Shown here piece by piece: positions 7,818 to 16,750 of a stretch of 64,000 nt of DNA. The DNA is from an uncultured Latescibacterota bacterium (GTDB lineage: Bacteria; Latescibacterota; UBA2968), in NCBI GenBank assembly GCA_951812755.1, contig OX638329.1:4906522-4970521 (forward strand). The letters run 5' to 3'. A program made the position numbers and the translations under genes. The notes under the pieces are model-generated. The model saw only the letters and a list, made by a program, of their open reading frames with translations. It searched no databases and was not told where the DNA came from. How positions within the stretch are numbered: position 1 is the stretch's first letter; every line of letters begins with the position of its first letter.

Positions 7818-9059
7818 TCAACTCCACAGCCTATCATTCACCTGCTCCTCATTCCACGCATCTGTCGGTTCAAAATAGCCCGGCAAATTGGGATTGATGT
7901 GCTCTTTAATTGCTTCTTCATTCAAATCAACGCCGAGCCCGGGCGTGTCGGGCACCTGAATATAACCATTTTGAACAATGGGATTGGGCGAGCCAGTAAC
8001 GAGCGTATTCCACGGCGGATAATCAACAGCGTGGCATTCCAGAACCAGAAAATTATTTGTCGCAGCCGCACAATGCACACTCGCCATCGTCGCAACTGGC
8101 GTCGCCGCCATGTGCATCGCCATCGCAATACCGTGTTCTTCCGCGTAATCACCAATCCGTTTGGTCTCGAGGATCCCTCCCGATGTGGCGAGATCCGGAT
8201 GAATAATAGAAACAGCCTTATTATCGATCAGCGGCTTGAAATGTTCCAAAAGATAAATATCTTCACCCGTGCAAACCGGGGTCGCAGTTGCGTTTTTGAG
8301 GCGCACCCATTGATCGGTAAGTTGCCAGGGAATCATATCTTCCAGCCATGCGAGATTAAACCGCTCGAGTGCGCGCGCAAGGCGAATGCACGACTCCACA
8401 TTGATATGTCCAAAGTGATCAGCAGACAGAGGAATCTCATACCCTACAATATCGCGCACGACTTCCACATATTGAACGAGAACATCGATACCCTTATCGG
8501 TAAGCTGAATACCCGTAAAAGGATGCATAACCTGCGTGGTTTCCAGCATGCCCGCGGGAGAAGACACCGTACCCGGAATACCTTTGAGCAAACGCACGCC
8601 AATATCCATCTTGAGAAAAGTAAAACCTTGCTCCATGCGCGCCTTCAAGCGATTGCCCATCTCTTCGGGATCCGGCGTTGTGTGAGTATCGCAATAAATG
8701 CGGATCTGATCGCGGAATTTCCCACCCGCGAGCTGGTAACAGGGCACGCCATAAGCCTTACCCGCCAGATCCATCAACGCCATCTCCACGCCACACACGC
8801 CGCCGCTCTGCCGTGCATGCCAGCCAAACTGTTTGATCTTGCGAAACAGCTTATCCACATTGCAGGGATTTTCACCCAAAAGTTGACGCTTCAGTTGCAA
8901 AGCGTAAATATGGCTGGCCCCATCGCGCACCTCTCCCAAACCGTAGATACCTTGATTGGTATCCAGGCGAATGAGCGTAGAGCGCATAGGCACACCGGAA
9001 ATATTGACAACGCGCATATCGGTAATTCTGAGATCCGACGGGGATGAATGGGTATTCAT
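7818..9059 (-). CDS. Enolase-superfamily sugar acid dehydratase/racemase (MR/MLE type)
   Basis: A 413-residue mandelate racemase/muconate lactonizing type enzyme. It has the N-terminal capping domain (DTNQGIYGLGEVRDG, ALMDLAGKAYGVPCYQLAGGK), then the barrel with LKMDIG (KxD), metal ligands in SADHFG, WLEDMIPW and CTGEDIY, and a His in MAMHMAATPVA. These residues suit abstraction of a proton next to a carboxylate, typically dehydration of an aldonate or uronate-derived acid. GGAG lies before the ATG. A second enolase-superfamily gene begins 25 bases upstream on the same strand, so both probably work in one catabolic route. The precise substrate cannot be named. Confidence 0.9.
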   Translation of the reverse strand: MNTHSSPSDLRITDMRVVNISGVPMRSTLIRLDTNQGIYGLGEVRDGASHIYALQLKRQLLGENPCNVDKLFRKIKQFGWHARQSGGVCGVEMALMDLAGKAYGVPCYQLAGGKFRDQIRIYCDTHTTPDPEEMGNRLKARMEQGFTFLKMDIGVRLLKGIPGTVSSPAGMLETTQVMHPFTGIQLTDKGIDVLVQYVEVVRDIVGYEIPLSADHFGHINVESCIRLARALERFNLAWLEDMIPWQLTDQWVRLKNATATPVCTGEDIYLLEHFKPLIDNKAVSIIHPDLATSGGILETKRIGDYAEEHGIAMAMHMAATPVATMASVHCAAATNNFLVLECHAVDYPPWNTLVTGSPNPIVQNGYIQVPDTPGLGVDLNEEAIKEHINPNLPGYFEPTDAWNEEQVNDRLWS

Positions 9060-9084
9060 AAAATTGCTCCTTTACCTTCTTCCA

Positions 9085-10290
9085 TCACGGCCGCATGGGC
9101 GATCCATCCGGTGCCCGCGTTTGCGTCCACTGAATAATCTCATCTTCGGGCGGATATTTTGCAGCGAGATCTTCGTCAATATCAATGCCCAGACCGGGAT
9201 TATCATTGGGATACATATAGCCCTGACGCACCTCGGGCAAACCGGGAAACATATCATAGACGAGATCGTTGAAACGGCACCACTCCTGAATGCCAAAATT
9301 GGGCGCCCACAGATCCAGGTGCAAATTAGCCGCGTGACCAACAGGTGATGTATCGCCAGGACCGTGCCAAGCCGTTCGCACATTGTACATATTGGCATAA
9401 GCAGCGACATTGCGCGCAGGAGTAATACCACCCATCTGGCTGACATGCATGCGAATAAAATCAATGAGCCGCTCTTGAATAAGAGGCATCCATTCATGAG
9501 GATGATTGAAGAGTTCGCCCATCGCCAGGGGCGTAGCACACTGCGCGCGCATGTGGTGAAAATACGCATTGTCTTCCGGCGCGAGTGCATCTTCCAAAAA
9601 GAAAAGTTTGAAAGGCTCCACATCTTTGGCGAACTGGATAGCGTCAATTGGGCGCAAACGCTCGTGAATATCGTGCAAAAGCTCAATTTCAGGCCCAATC
9701 TCCGCGCGCACATGCTCAATCATATCGCACATGCGACGGCAATATTCTCGCGGGTGATAATAAGCCCCATCGGGCGCGCCATCGGGTTTTTGAATACTCT
9801 CTGACTGCCCCCCGTACCCGCCCATCTGCACGCGGATATGGCGATAGTCCTGTGCCATAAAATGACGCACACTATCCACCACTTCGTATTTGTCGCGCCC
9901 ATTGGCGTGTGCATACGTATCTGCTGCCTCTCGACACTTCCCACCCAAAAGTTGATACACGGGCATACCCGCGCGTTTGCCCTTAATATCCCACAACGCC
10001 TGATCCACCCCCGATATGGCATTATTGAGCACGGGACCATTGCGCCAATACCCATTGATCATGCTCATCTGCCAGATTTCCTCAATGCGATCCACATCGC
10101 GTCCCATAACAAAGGGCTTGAGATGTTTTTCAATAGCCGTACGCACCGCGTGAAATCGCTGCGTAAATGTCGCACATCCCAACCCGTAAAGTCCGGGTTC
10201 CGACGTAATAATTTTGACAATAACGAGCCGCGAACCCGCAGGCTGCGTCACAATGGTTTTGACATCTTGAATGGTTACAATCTCTGACAT
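9085..10290 (-). CDS. Enolase-superfamily dehydratase of the mannonate dehydratase (ManD/RspA) type
   Basis: A 401-residue protein with the features of the ManD subgroup: an N-terminus of the form I.DVK..VT.P.GSRLV.VKI.T, GPVLNNAISGVDQALWDIKGK, then HDIHERL, FFLEDALAPED, GELFNHPHEW and WHGPGDTSPVGHAANLHLDL. Metal ligands are Asp in the first and Glu in the next two blocks; the WHGPGD His and the HDIH His are the likely acid/base residues. ManD enzymes convert D-mannonate (or D-gluconate) to 2-keto-3-deoxygluconate, but many members have weak or other activity. GGAG lies before the ATG. A probable operon partner starts 25 bases downstream. Confidence 0.88.
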   Translation of the reverse strand: MSEIVTIQDVKTIVTQPAGSRLVIVKIITSEPGLYGLGCATFTQRFHAVRTAIEKHLKPFVMGRDVDRIEEIWQMSMINGYWRNGPVLNNAISGVDQALWDIKGKRAGMPVYQLLGGKCREAADTYAHANGRDKYEVVDSVRHFMAQDYRHIRVQMGGYGGQSESIQKPDGAPDGAYYHPREYCRRMCDMIEHVRAEIGPEIELLHDIHERLRPIDAIQFAKDVEPFKLFFLEDALAPEDNAYFHHMRAQCATPLAMGELFNHPHEWMPLIQERLIDFIRMHVSQMGGITPARNVAAYANMYNVRTAWHGPGDTSPVGHAANLHLDLWAPNFGIQEWCRFNDLVYDMFPGLPEVRQGYMYPNDNPGLGIDIDEDLAAKYPPEDEIIQWTQTRAPDGSPMRP

Positions 10291-10335
10291 GTCAGCTCCG
10301 TTTAAAAAACTCTGTCTTAGAATAAGTTAAAAAAT

Positions 10336-10365
10336 AAAAGGCTTTGATTTAAACCAAAGCCTTTT
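10336..10365 (-). terminator. Terminator hairpin overlapping the end of the DUF2283 gene
   Basis: AAAAGGCTTTG and CAAAGCCTTTT pair around a TTTAAA-containing loop; on the minus strand a T-rich tail follows. The stop codon of the DUF2283 gene (10349-10351) lies in the loop, so coding sequence and terminator share bases. Confidence 0.7.
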
Positions 10366-10588
10366 GTGCATTTGAGAAACCCCCAACCTCAACAGATACG
10401 GCATCAAACCGCTCATCGCCGGGGCGATAAGATAGCAATTCTATGCCAATAGGCTGCCCGCTCGTCTCATCTTTAATAATAATAATGCCATCGCCTATTT
10501 CCGTACACAGTTGATTTTTGCGAGGTGACTGCCAGTAAATCGTCAGCAACTCGGCCTCAGCCTCATAGAATACCTTGACCTGAGCCAT
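10349..10588 (-). CDS. DUF2283 domain protein, candidate antitoxin
   Basis: A 79-residue protein with the DUF2283 pattern: VKVFYEAEAELLTIYW, then EIGDGIIIIKDETSGQPIGIELLSY. Members are small beta-rich proteins often found next to RelE/DUF4258-like genes. The ATG at 10588 was chosen because GGAGA lies seven bases before it and homologues start near MxxVKVxY; a longer frame lacks support. The start lies inside the upstream gene (26-base overlap), which implies translational coupling. An antitoxin role is inferred from this arrangement, not shown. Confidence 0.78.
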   Translation of the reverse strand: MAQVKVFYEAEAELLTIYWQSPRKNQLCTEIGDGIIIIKDETSGQPIGIELLSYRPGDERFDAVSVEVGGFSNAQKALV

Positions 10589-10886
10589 ATACGCGTCTCC
10601 CTTCTTTAATTGCATCCGTTCTATAAGCCGTAATAATAAAACCTTCCCCATTTAGACGACGTACAACAACGACCATCCAATACTTTTCTTTTGCGCCATA
10701 AAATAATAGAATGTCTTCATCTCTACTACTTTCGCGCACTTCAATAGGATCTCTCAATGTATTTTTTATTTTGTCAATCCTATCCTCAATATCGGGATGT
10801 TTTGAGACAATTTTTTGCCAATATCCACGATTTGTGCGAACTGTAAATCCCAGTGGTGTCAAAATAGTAAAAAGAAGGTCATTCAT
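10563..10886 (-). CDS. Small RelE/BECR-like nuclease-fold protein, candidate toxin
   Basis: A 107-residue protein with a pattern common in small DUF4258/PBECR-like proteins: KHPDIEDRIDKIKNTLRDP, EVRESSRDEDILLFYG, WMVVVVRRLNGEGFIITAYRTDAIKEG. The alternation of a helix with strands and the final T-A-Y-x-T-D segment suggest the BECR (RelE-barnase-EndoU) fold that many ribonuclease toxins use. It overlaps the DUF2283 gene by 26 bases in the same direction. No membrane or signal segment is seen. Toxin activity is inference; another role for this widespread pair is possible. Confidence 0.72.
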   Translation of the reverse strand: MNDLLFTILTPLGFTVRTNRGYWQKIVSKHPDIEDRIDKIKNTLRDPIEVRESSRDEDILLFYGAKEKYWMVVVVRRLNGEGFIITAYRTDAIKEGRRVYGSGQGIL

Positions 10887-10947
10887 AAATATAACGGGTT
10901 AAAGGAATGGTGTCAGCCTATAATGATGTGGTGTTCGATAGCCATCC

Positions 10948-11988
10948 TTACATTCCCTCGGGCAACGCGAGGTCAAAGCGCCTTGCAGCTTCGCGGAGTT
11001 TTTCCGCCGTACCTTCCGGAATGGGAATACCCTCGTCAGACCGCTGGACAAGGGTGCGATTTTCGGGTTCGCCGGGCATGAGAATATCGTCGAAGCCATC
11101 TGCCCTGGGCAATGCTTTGAGTTCATCGATCAAATTATCGACGTGGTCTTTGTAATCATCCAGATCTATAAAAAAGGAAATATCAATCGCAGCGACAATG
11201 CCGTTTTGTTTTTTCGAGTTTTCGCCCCCGCGCAATACGGGAACGAGCAGCGGATTATCGACCATCAAACTGGACAAACACTGAAAAATAAGAGCAAGAC
11301 CCGATCCCTTGGGACCACCCGCCGGACGCAGAATAGCCCCTTTACGCGCATCCGTCGTCGGATTGCCCTCGGCATCGAGTGCCCAGTCTTCGCCCAGCGG
11401 CACGCCCTTATCCTGCGCGAGCTGAAGTTTGCCACCCGCTGCCACACTGGTCGCCATATCGAGGCTGATGGGAGCGCGTTTGTTTGCCGGAACCGCAACA
11501 GCTATCGGGCTATTGTGTACGCCCGCTGCCTTCGCGCCAAAAGGAGCCATATTCGGCGGGCTGCAAACAATGGCAATACCCGCAAAGCCCTCCTGTGCCG
11601 CCATCAAAGAATAATAAGCCATCGCGCCCTGATGCGTGACATCGCTGAGCAACACCCATCCGATACCCACATTTTTCGCCTTTTCAATGGCTTTTTTCAT
11701 TGCGGGAACAGTCGCCACAGGTCCAAGAGCGCGATCGCACGCAATGTGGGCAACCGCTGGCGATTCTTTGACAACGCGAATATCGGGCTGGGGATTCATC
11801 GCACCCGTTTTGATATTGTCGAGATACGTAATGACGCGCAAAACCCCGTGTGAATCAACCCCGCGCAGATTCGCCCAAATAAGCACTTCTGCTTCTATGG
11901 CGGCATCTTCAGGCGGCAGGCCCGCGTTTTCAAAAACGGATTGAATAAACGGTTCGAGATGTTCTGCGCGAATGCGAATGTCCGACAT
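10948..11988 (-). CDS. Ldh family (malate/L-lactate/ureidoglycolate-type) NAD(P)-dependent dehydrogenase
   Basis: Belongs to the Ldh_2 oxidoreductase family, which reduces or oxidises 2-hydroxy/2-keto acids. Characteristic blocks are ANLRGVDSHGVLRV (catalytic His), VTHQGAMAYYSLMAA, NSPIAVAVPANKRAPISLDMATSVAAGGK, GGPKGSGLALIFQCL and MPGEPE near the C-terminus. The ATG at 11988 has AAAGGA five bases before it; a seven-residue longer frame exists. The likely substrate is a 2-keto acid from the dehydratase pathway encoded nearby. The gene stands alone between a small toxin-like pair and the divergent sugar-acid operon. A second paralogue is at 37099. Confidence 0.92.
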   Translation of the reverse strand: MSDIRIRAEHLEPFIQSVFENAGLPPEDAAIEAEVLIWANLRGVDSHGVLRVITYLDNIKTGAMNPQPDIRVVKESPAVAHIACDRALGPVATVPAMKKAIEKAKNVGIGWVLLSDVTHQGAMAYYSLMAAQEGFAGIAIVCSPPNMAPFGAKAAGVHNSPIAVAVPANKRAPISLDMATSVAAGGKLQLAQDKGVPLGEDWALDAEGNPTTDARKGAILRPAGGPKGSGLALIFQCLSSLMVDNPLLVPVLRGGENSKKQNGIVAAIDISFFIDLDDYKDHVDNLIDELKALPRADGFDDILMPGEPENRTLVQRSDEGIPIPEGTAEKLREAARRFDLALPEGM

Positions 11989-12014
11989 GGCAATCCTTTC
12001 CAATGTCAATTACG

Positions 12015-12040
12015 AATTAAGAATTAAGAATTGGGAATTG
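12015..12040. repeat. Heptamer tandem repeat (AATTAAG/AATTGGG)
   Basis: Four degenerate 7-bp units in the divergent gap 11989-12202, same word family as the tracts at 6745, 34616, 40381 and 50998. Confidence 0.7.
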
Positions 12041-12093
12041 TCCCAGATCTCAACTCCGGTGTGGAAGACGAGATAACTGACTACTCAGAAACC

Positions 12094-12122
12094 TTGACTT
12101 TGAGATTTTTATGCGCTATGCT
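12094..12122 (+). promoter_or_regulatory. Sigma70-type promoter candidate for the five-gene sugar-acid operon
   Basis: TTGACT at 12094-12099, a 17-base spacer and TATGCT at 12117-12122, about 80 bases before the first start codon at 12203. Confidence 0.5.
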
Positions 12123-12202
12123 GTCTGACAAATTAGGTTCACCTTTTTGAAGCGTCAAGATAATCTCAACAGTCAAAAAGAAAAACAACTTCTGGAGGGC
12201 TT

Positions 12203-13762
12203 ATGAAACAGTGCTTTGAACATTATCGGACATTGCGAAAAGAGATGGATGCGTGGTTAGATCAAAGCAGGCGCATGGATCCGCCGAGCAAGCATGGCGG
12301 AGGCGAAGACGAAGCAAACTATTCGCTGGCCTGGTTCCCCCACTATCTCATCACCGGGAATGACGGAGTGCGGGAACACTTTGAACACCTGCGCGATATG
12401 CTGGCCGGATGGGTGGAACGGGACTGCCTGCACGGCTATGAACCCGAAGCCGAAGCCCATCACGGAACCGAACCCTTTCTGCTCTTTTTGCCGCGTTACC
12501 TCGGATTATTTCCCGAAGATGAAAAAGCAAACGCGCTACTACAAGACGCAGCCGAACACATCGGCAACTGGGTTGAAGGCATTCCCGAATGGTTTGACTG
12601 GGAGCGCAATCGGTTTTACGGATATTATATTGGCACGCGCACAGTAGGACGAGACGACGGCTACGATACCGAAATTGCCGAGCACTTCCGCTTTGTCCAC
12701 ATTGCCCTTGCCGCACACAGAATGACGGGACAAGACCGGTATCTGGACTGGGCTTTGCAATACGGCAAGCGTCGGGCAGAGATGATTGTCGCCATACCAG
12801 ATGGTCCCTTGCCCATTGCCTGGGATGCAAACGGACAACCGAGATTTGGCAGACAGGCGACCGGACAACAAAAAAAGGCGGCACAAGCCGGACATCACGT
12901 CCCTGGCGATCCGCTCATCGGAGTCGAAGTGCTGCTGGCTTCAGGCGTCATATACGCCCTGGGCGATCTGTTTGAGGCATCGGGGGACACTGTATTTCAC
13001 CAGGCAGCGCGGCGCATTTCAGAACCAATGGTCAACGAATTGCTGGACCCGTATTCAGATCCCGGCGCAGCGGCGATTTCCCATTTTAGACGGCAGTTTT
13101 CCGATTCCTCTCTGGATGAGGCAATTCGGGCGCAAATCGCGCGTTTCCCCGATATGCAAAAAGGCGAATTGGCCATGGTCTTTCCACAGGCGCGCCGCCG
13201 CGATTGGCCCGGCGTGGGCAAGCGCAACGACATGACGTATTGGGGAATATGGAATGGCGACGGCTCCGTAACACCAACAACAGAGCCGAGCACTGCGGCA
13301 CTAACACTGGCATATCAGGTGACCGGTGATAAAAGCTATGCCGAACGCGCATTAAAGCAAGCGGCAGACAAGCTGACGATGGCGCGTCGGGTGCTGCGCG
13401 GTGGCAGAGAACACGCCGATATGGGAGGCGCAGTCTGTTCGACAACGGCTGGACATGGCCGCAACTGGGGCATTGGACCCGTGACCGGATGTTACGGCCC
13501 ATTGCTTTTGGGCACGCGAGAAGTAAAAAGCAAAGTGACGCCGACAGTCGAAGTAAAACACGCCAATGGCGAGCACGGCGTACCCCATCAAATCCTTCCG
13601 CTTGTGATCCATTCCGGAACAGATGTGGATGGCGTGATGTTTTACAATGGCGGCGATTCAGATATCTCATTTTCGTGGCGTTTTGAGGACAATGGGTGGC
13701 AGGTTCTCACCGTGGAAGCCGCCGCAGTTGTCAATCAGGAATTGACGGGAGTAATGGCATGA
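12203..13762 (+). CDS. Uncharacterised protein, probable (alpha/alpha)-barrel sugar-active protein
   Basis: A 519-residue protein without signal peptide. Repeated helical segments with aromatic and acidic clusters (SLAWFPHYLITG, HHGTEPFLLFLPRYL, EIAEHFRFVHIALAAHRMTGQDRYLDWALQYGKR, TAALTLAYQVTGDKSYAERALKQ) look like the six-hairpin glycosidase or epimerase fold. I cannot match it to a named glycoside hydrolase family or point to a proven catalytic pair. GGAGG lies before the ATG. Its stop overlaps the start of the aldo/keto reductase (ATGA), so it heads an operon with two sugar-acid enzymes, a porin and an oxidoreductase. A role in carbohydrate breakdown is inferred from this context. Confidence 0.75.
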   Translation: MKQCFEHYRTLRKEMDAWLDQSRRMDPPSKHGGGEDEANYSLAWFPHYLITGNDGVREHFEHLRDMLAGWVERDCLHGYEPEAEAHHGTEPFLLFLPRYLGLFPEDEKANALLQDAAEHIGNWVEGIPEWFDWERNRFYGYYIGTRTVGRDDGYDTEIAEHFRFVHIALAAHRMTGQDRYLDWALQYGKRRAEMIVAIPDGPLPIAWDANGQPRFGRQATGQQKKAAQAGHHVPGDPLIGVEVLLASGVIYALGDLFEASGDTVFHQAARRISEPMVNELLDPYSDPGAAAISHFRRQFSDSSLDEAIRAQIARFPDMQKGELAMVFPQARRRDWPGVGKRNDMTYWGIWNGDGSVTPTTEPSTAALTLAYQVTGDKSYAERALKQAADKLTMARRVLRGGREHADMGGAVCSTTAGHGRNWGIGPVTGCYGPLLLGTREVKSKVTPTVEVKHANGEHGVPHQILPLVIHSGTDVDGVMFYNGGDSDISFSWRFEDNGWQVLTVEAAAVVNQELTGVMA

Positions 13763-14736
13763 AATATCGCACCCTGGGACAGACCGGCCTCGCAGTATCG
13801 GAAATTGGATTGGGCGCCTTTCCCATCTCTGGAAGACAACAGCGAGCAGATGGAAGCATTGAAGTGTGGTCGGGCACAAGCGATGCGGAATCCATCGCGC
13901 TGATCCATCGGTGTGAAGCACTCGGTGTGAATTTAATCGATTCTGCGGAAGGCTATGGCGACGGACACAGCGAAGCACTCGTCGGACAAGCGCTACAGGG
14001 ACGGCGAAATAAATGGATTATAGCGACCAAAGTGCAGCCAAACCGGGACATTGACCAAAACGACGAAAAATCGGTACACAACCGGATTGTCGAAGCATGC
14101 GAAAACAGCTTAAAACGCATGCAAACGGATTTTATCGACATTTATCAACTGCACGCGATCCCACATGAATGGGCCATGCCCGCCGTGATGAAAACCCTTG
14201 AAAAATTGCAACGGGAGGGCAAAGTCCGGTGGTACGGTATCTCGACCAACAACCGGGAAGCCATCGATAAACTGCGGGCATTGGGACCCATTCACATTTT
14301 GCAAATCGGATACAATTTGTTGGAACGCAGTGCCGACGCATTATTGCACTGGTCAAAAGAACAAAAAATAGGCACACTAATCCGCGTACCCCTGGCAAAG
14401 GGCCAATTGACCGGAAAATACTTTGGGCAGAATGCCGAGCAAATACCGCAAAACGATTTGCGGTACGAGCGGTTTCAGCGTCCCGAAGTTCAAGAGGGAT
14501 TGAAGAAATTACCCGAACTTTTGTTCTTACAAACAGAGCAACGAACCATGGCGCAAGCATCTCTGCGGTTCGTATTAGATCATCCCGGCGTTTCATGCGT
14601 CATTGCCGGCGCAAAAAACCGACAACAAGTTGAAGACAATACAGCAACGTCAGACATGCCACCGCTCACACGAGAAGAACTGTATCGCGCCCTTCCCATC
14701 GCAGATGCGATTGGTACAGCGGGATGGATTGGGTGA
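13759..14736 (+). CDS. Aldo/keto reductase
   Basis: A 325-residue NADPH-dependent aldo/keto reductase. MKYRTLGQTGLAVSEIGLGAFP is the family start. The catalytic residues appear as NLIDSAEGYGDGHSE (Asp and Tyr), IIATKVQ (Lys) and DIYQLHAIPHE (His). The phosphate-binding segment FVLDHPGVSCVIAGAKNRQQVEDN sits near the C-terminus. The start ATG overlaps the previous stop codon, so translation is probably coupled to the upstream gene. It would interconvert sugar aldehydes or ketones and alcohols in the pathway of this operon, or act on a dehydration product from the next gene. Confidence 0.93.
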   Translation: MKYRTLGQTGLAVSEIGLGAFPISGRQQRADGSIEVWSGTSDAESIALIHRCEALGVNLIDSAEGYGDGHSEALVGQALQGRRNKWIIATKVQPNRDIDQNDEKSVHNRIVEACENSLKRMQTDFIDIYQLHAIPHEWAMPAVMKTLEKLQREGKVRWYGISTNNREAIDKLRALGPIHILQIGYNLLERSADALLHWSKEQKIGTLIRVPLAKGQLTGKYFGQNAEQIPQNDLRYERFQRPEVQEGLKKLPELLFLQTEQRTMAQASLRFVLDHPGVSCVIAGAKNRQQVEDNTATSDMPPLTREELYRALPIADAIGTAGWIG

Positions 14737-14787
14737 CAGCGGTCAGCTATCTCCTGTAAACCGGGTCTTGAATATAGGAGGATTATC

Positions 14788-15927
14788 ATGAAAATTACCG
14801 CATTAAAAACATTCGTCGTACCCACAACGGGAAACTTTTTCGTCAAAGTTGAAACAGACGAAGGGATTTACGGATTGGGAGAAGCGGGCTTAAAGCGTCG
14901 CGGAACCGCGATAGCCGAAGTGATCCATTCGTTTTCACCAGACGTCATCGGGCAAGACCCCTTTCGGATTGAGCACTTGTGGCAGGTCATGTTTCGCGGC
15001 GGGTTTTTCCCGGGCGGCGTGGTACAGTCATCGGCAGTGAGCGCTGTTGATATCGCGCTCTGGGATATCAAAGGCAAAGCCCTGGGCGTACCCGTCTATG
15101 AACTATTGGGCGGAAGAACCCGAGACAAAGTGGCGTGTTATCCGCATATTGGCGAACGGGACAATATCGACCGACTGGTCGCAAATTGCAAGCAACGACA
15201 AGAAGAAGGCTGGAAATTTGCTCGATGGGGCATGAGCGATCCCACAGACCCCAATGTATTTGAACCTTCGCGCGCTGTGCGTCACGGCATCGAACAGGTA
15301 AAAGCCGTGCGTGAAGCCTGTGGCGATGAACTGGAAATCTGCGTAGATGTTCACACGCGACTGGATCCCGCCTGGGTCATTGCATATTGCAAAGGCGTGG
15401 AACCCTATCGCCCATTTTTTATCGAAGACCCATTGCGCAGTGAAAGTACACAGAGCCTGCGCCTCGTGCGACAAAATACGCATCTGCCCTTAGCCATTGG
15501 TGAACAATTCGATAGCAAGTGGAAATTTCAGCAGGTAATCGAAGAAGATTTAATGGACTATTGCCGCGTTGACCTCTGCATTGCGGGCGGTTTGACCGAA
15601 GCCAAAAAGATCGCGGGCTGGTGCGAGACACATTATATTAATCTGGCCCCACACAATCCACTGGGCCCCGTGTCAACAGCCGCCTGCTTGCACCTGTGTT
15701 TATCCTCTTCTCTCGTCGGCGTACAGGAATTGCCCAGACCTCCTATGACCACCTTGACAGATGTATTCCCCAAACAAATGCCCTACGCCAACGGCCATCT
15801 GCTCGTTCCCGAAGGTCCGGGATTGGGCATTGAATTAAACGAAGACGCGCTCACAGACATGGCCCCTCCCGAACCATCGACAGGATCGGGATTCCGCCGC
15901 GAAGACGGCTCGTACACAAATTGGTAA
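14788..15927 (+). CDS. Enolase-superfamily dehydratase, galactonate dehydratase-like
   Basis: A 379-residue MR/MLE-type enzyme. MKITALKTFVVPT and VETDEGIYGLGEAG form the capping domain. The barrel has FARWGMSD, CVDVHTR, FIEDPLR, IGEQFDSK and NLAPHNPLGPVSTAACLHL, resembling D-galactonate/gluconate dehydratases (Asp, Glu, Glu metal ligands and the APHNPxGP His). The expected product is a 2-keto-3-deoxy sugar acid. The spacing to the aldo/keto reductase (51 bases) and the porin gene 13 bases later support one operon. AGGAGG lies before the ATG. Substrate naming would need biochemical data. Confidence 0.9.
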   Translation: MKITALKTFVVPTTGNFFVKVETDEGIYGLGEAGLKRRGTAIAEVIHSFSPDVIGQDPFRIEHLWQVMFRGGFFPGGVVQSSAVSAVDIALWDIKGKALGVPVYELLGGRTRDKVACYPHIGERDNIDRLVANCKQRQEEGWKFARWGMSDPTDPNVFEPSRAVRHGIEQVKAVREACGDELEICVDVHTRLDPAWVIAYCKGVEPYRPFFIEDPLRSESTQSLRLVRQNTHLPLAIGEQFDSKWKFQQVIEEDLMDYCRVDLCIAGGLTEAKKIAGWCETHYINLAPHNPLGPVSTAACLHLCLSSSLVGVQELPRPPMTTLTDVFPKQMPYANGHLLVPEGPGLGIELNEDALTDMAPPEPSTGSGFRREDGSYTNW

Positions 15928-15940
15928 AAGGAGCATAAAG

Positions 15941-16720
15941 ATGCGGAAACAACACTGCGGCCTACTCGCACTGATCGCTTGCATCCTCCTGCAGCCGGCC
16001 GCGGTAATCGCCCAAACCTCATTCCAATTTCAATACGGCAAACTCACAAACCCATTTTCCGGGGACGCGGAATACACCTCTATCCTCACCGTGCAACAGG
16101 CAGCGCAGTGGCGATATGGCGACAGTTTCTTTTTTATCGACTTCCTGGAAGATGGCGTTCCGGACGGCTTCAACGACAAAAGTATCTACGGAGAATGGTA
16201 TCCGACCCTCAGCATTGGCAAACTGACGGACACCGAGTTCAACCTCGGTCCCATCAGAGATATTTCCGTAATCGCTGGATTCAATGCCGATTCCGATGCC
16301 AACGTCCTCAAATACCTCCCCGGCGTCCGGGCTTCGTGGAACGTACCTGGCTTCTTCTTTGTCAACACCGACCTGACCGCCCTGATCGACGCCAGCAGCG
16401 GCACAGCGAACGGCGGCGCGCCCACTACGAGCAACAGCTTTGTATTCGACATCAATTGGGGGGCTGCCTTTGGAATCGGTAGCCAGTCTTTTGGGTTCTT
16501 CGGCCATGCAGAGTACATCGGCTCCCAGACCAACGAATTTGGCAGCGAAGTCAAAAGCTGGATTCTCGCACAGCCACAACTCACCTATGACTTGAGCAAG
16601 GCGATAAACGGCGAGGGCAACACGCTCTTCGTCGGCATCGAATACCAGTACTGGTGGAACAAACTCGGCACCACCACTACCGAAAATGTCGTACAATTAT
16701 TGGTCGTATGGCAACTCTGA
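15941..16720 (+). CDS. Tsx-like outer-membrane channel protein
   Basis: A 259-residue protein with a 24-residue signal peptide ending AVIAQ and a run of amphipathic beta strands ending in an aromatic-rich last strand (NVVQLLVVWQL), as expected for a beta barrel inserted by the BAM machinery. Segments such as FQFQYGK, WRYGDSFFFIDFLEDG, SIYGEWYPTLSIGK and TLFVGIEYQYWWNK match the nucleoside-channel Tsx family (Channel_Tsx). Known Tsx passes nucleosides. Here the gene sits inside a sugar-acid operon, 13 bases after the dehydratase, so uptake of a sugar acid or oligosaccharide is my inference. Confidence 0.85.
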   Translation: MRKQHCGLLALIACILLQPAAVIAQTSFQFQYGKLTNPFSGDAEYTSILTVQQAAQWRYGDSFFFIDFLEDGVPDGFNDKSIYGEWYPTLSIGKLTDTEFNLGPIRDISVIAGFNADSDANVLKYLPGVRASWNVPGFFFVNTDLTALIDASSGTANGGAPTTSNSFVFDINWGAAFGIGSQSFGFFGHAEYIGSQTNEFGSEVKSWILAQPQLTYDLSKAINGEGNTLFVGIEYQYWWNKLGTTTTENVVQLLVVWQL

Positions 16721-16750
16721 TTTCTTTAAAAGAACAAAAGGAATTTCACC

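Noticed and set aside
7776-9047. 423-codon plus-strand frame
   Set aside because: Antisense to the MR/MLE enzyme, Arg/His-rich with no recognisable domain.
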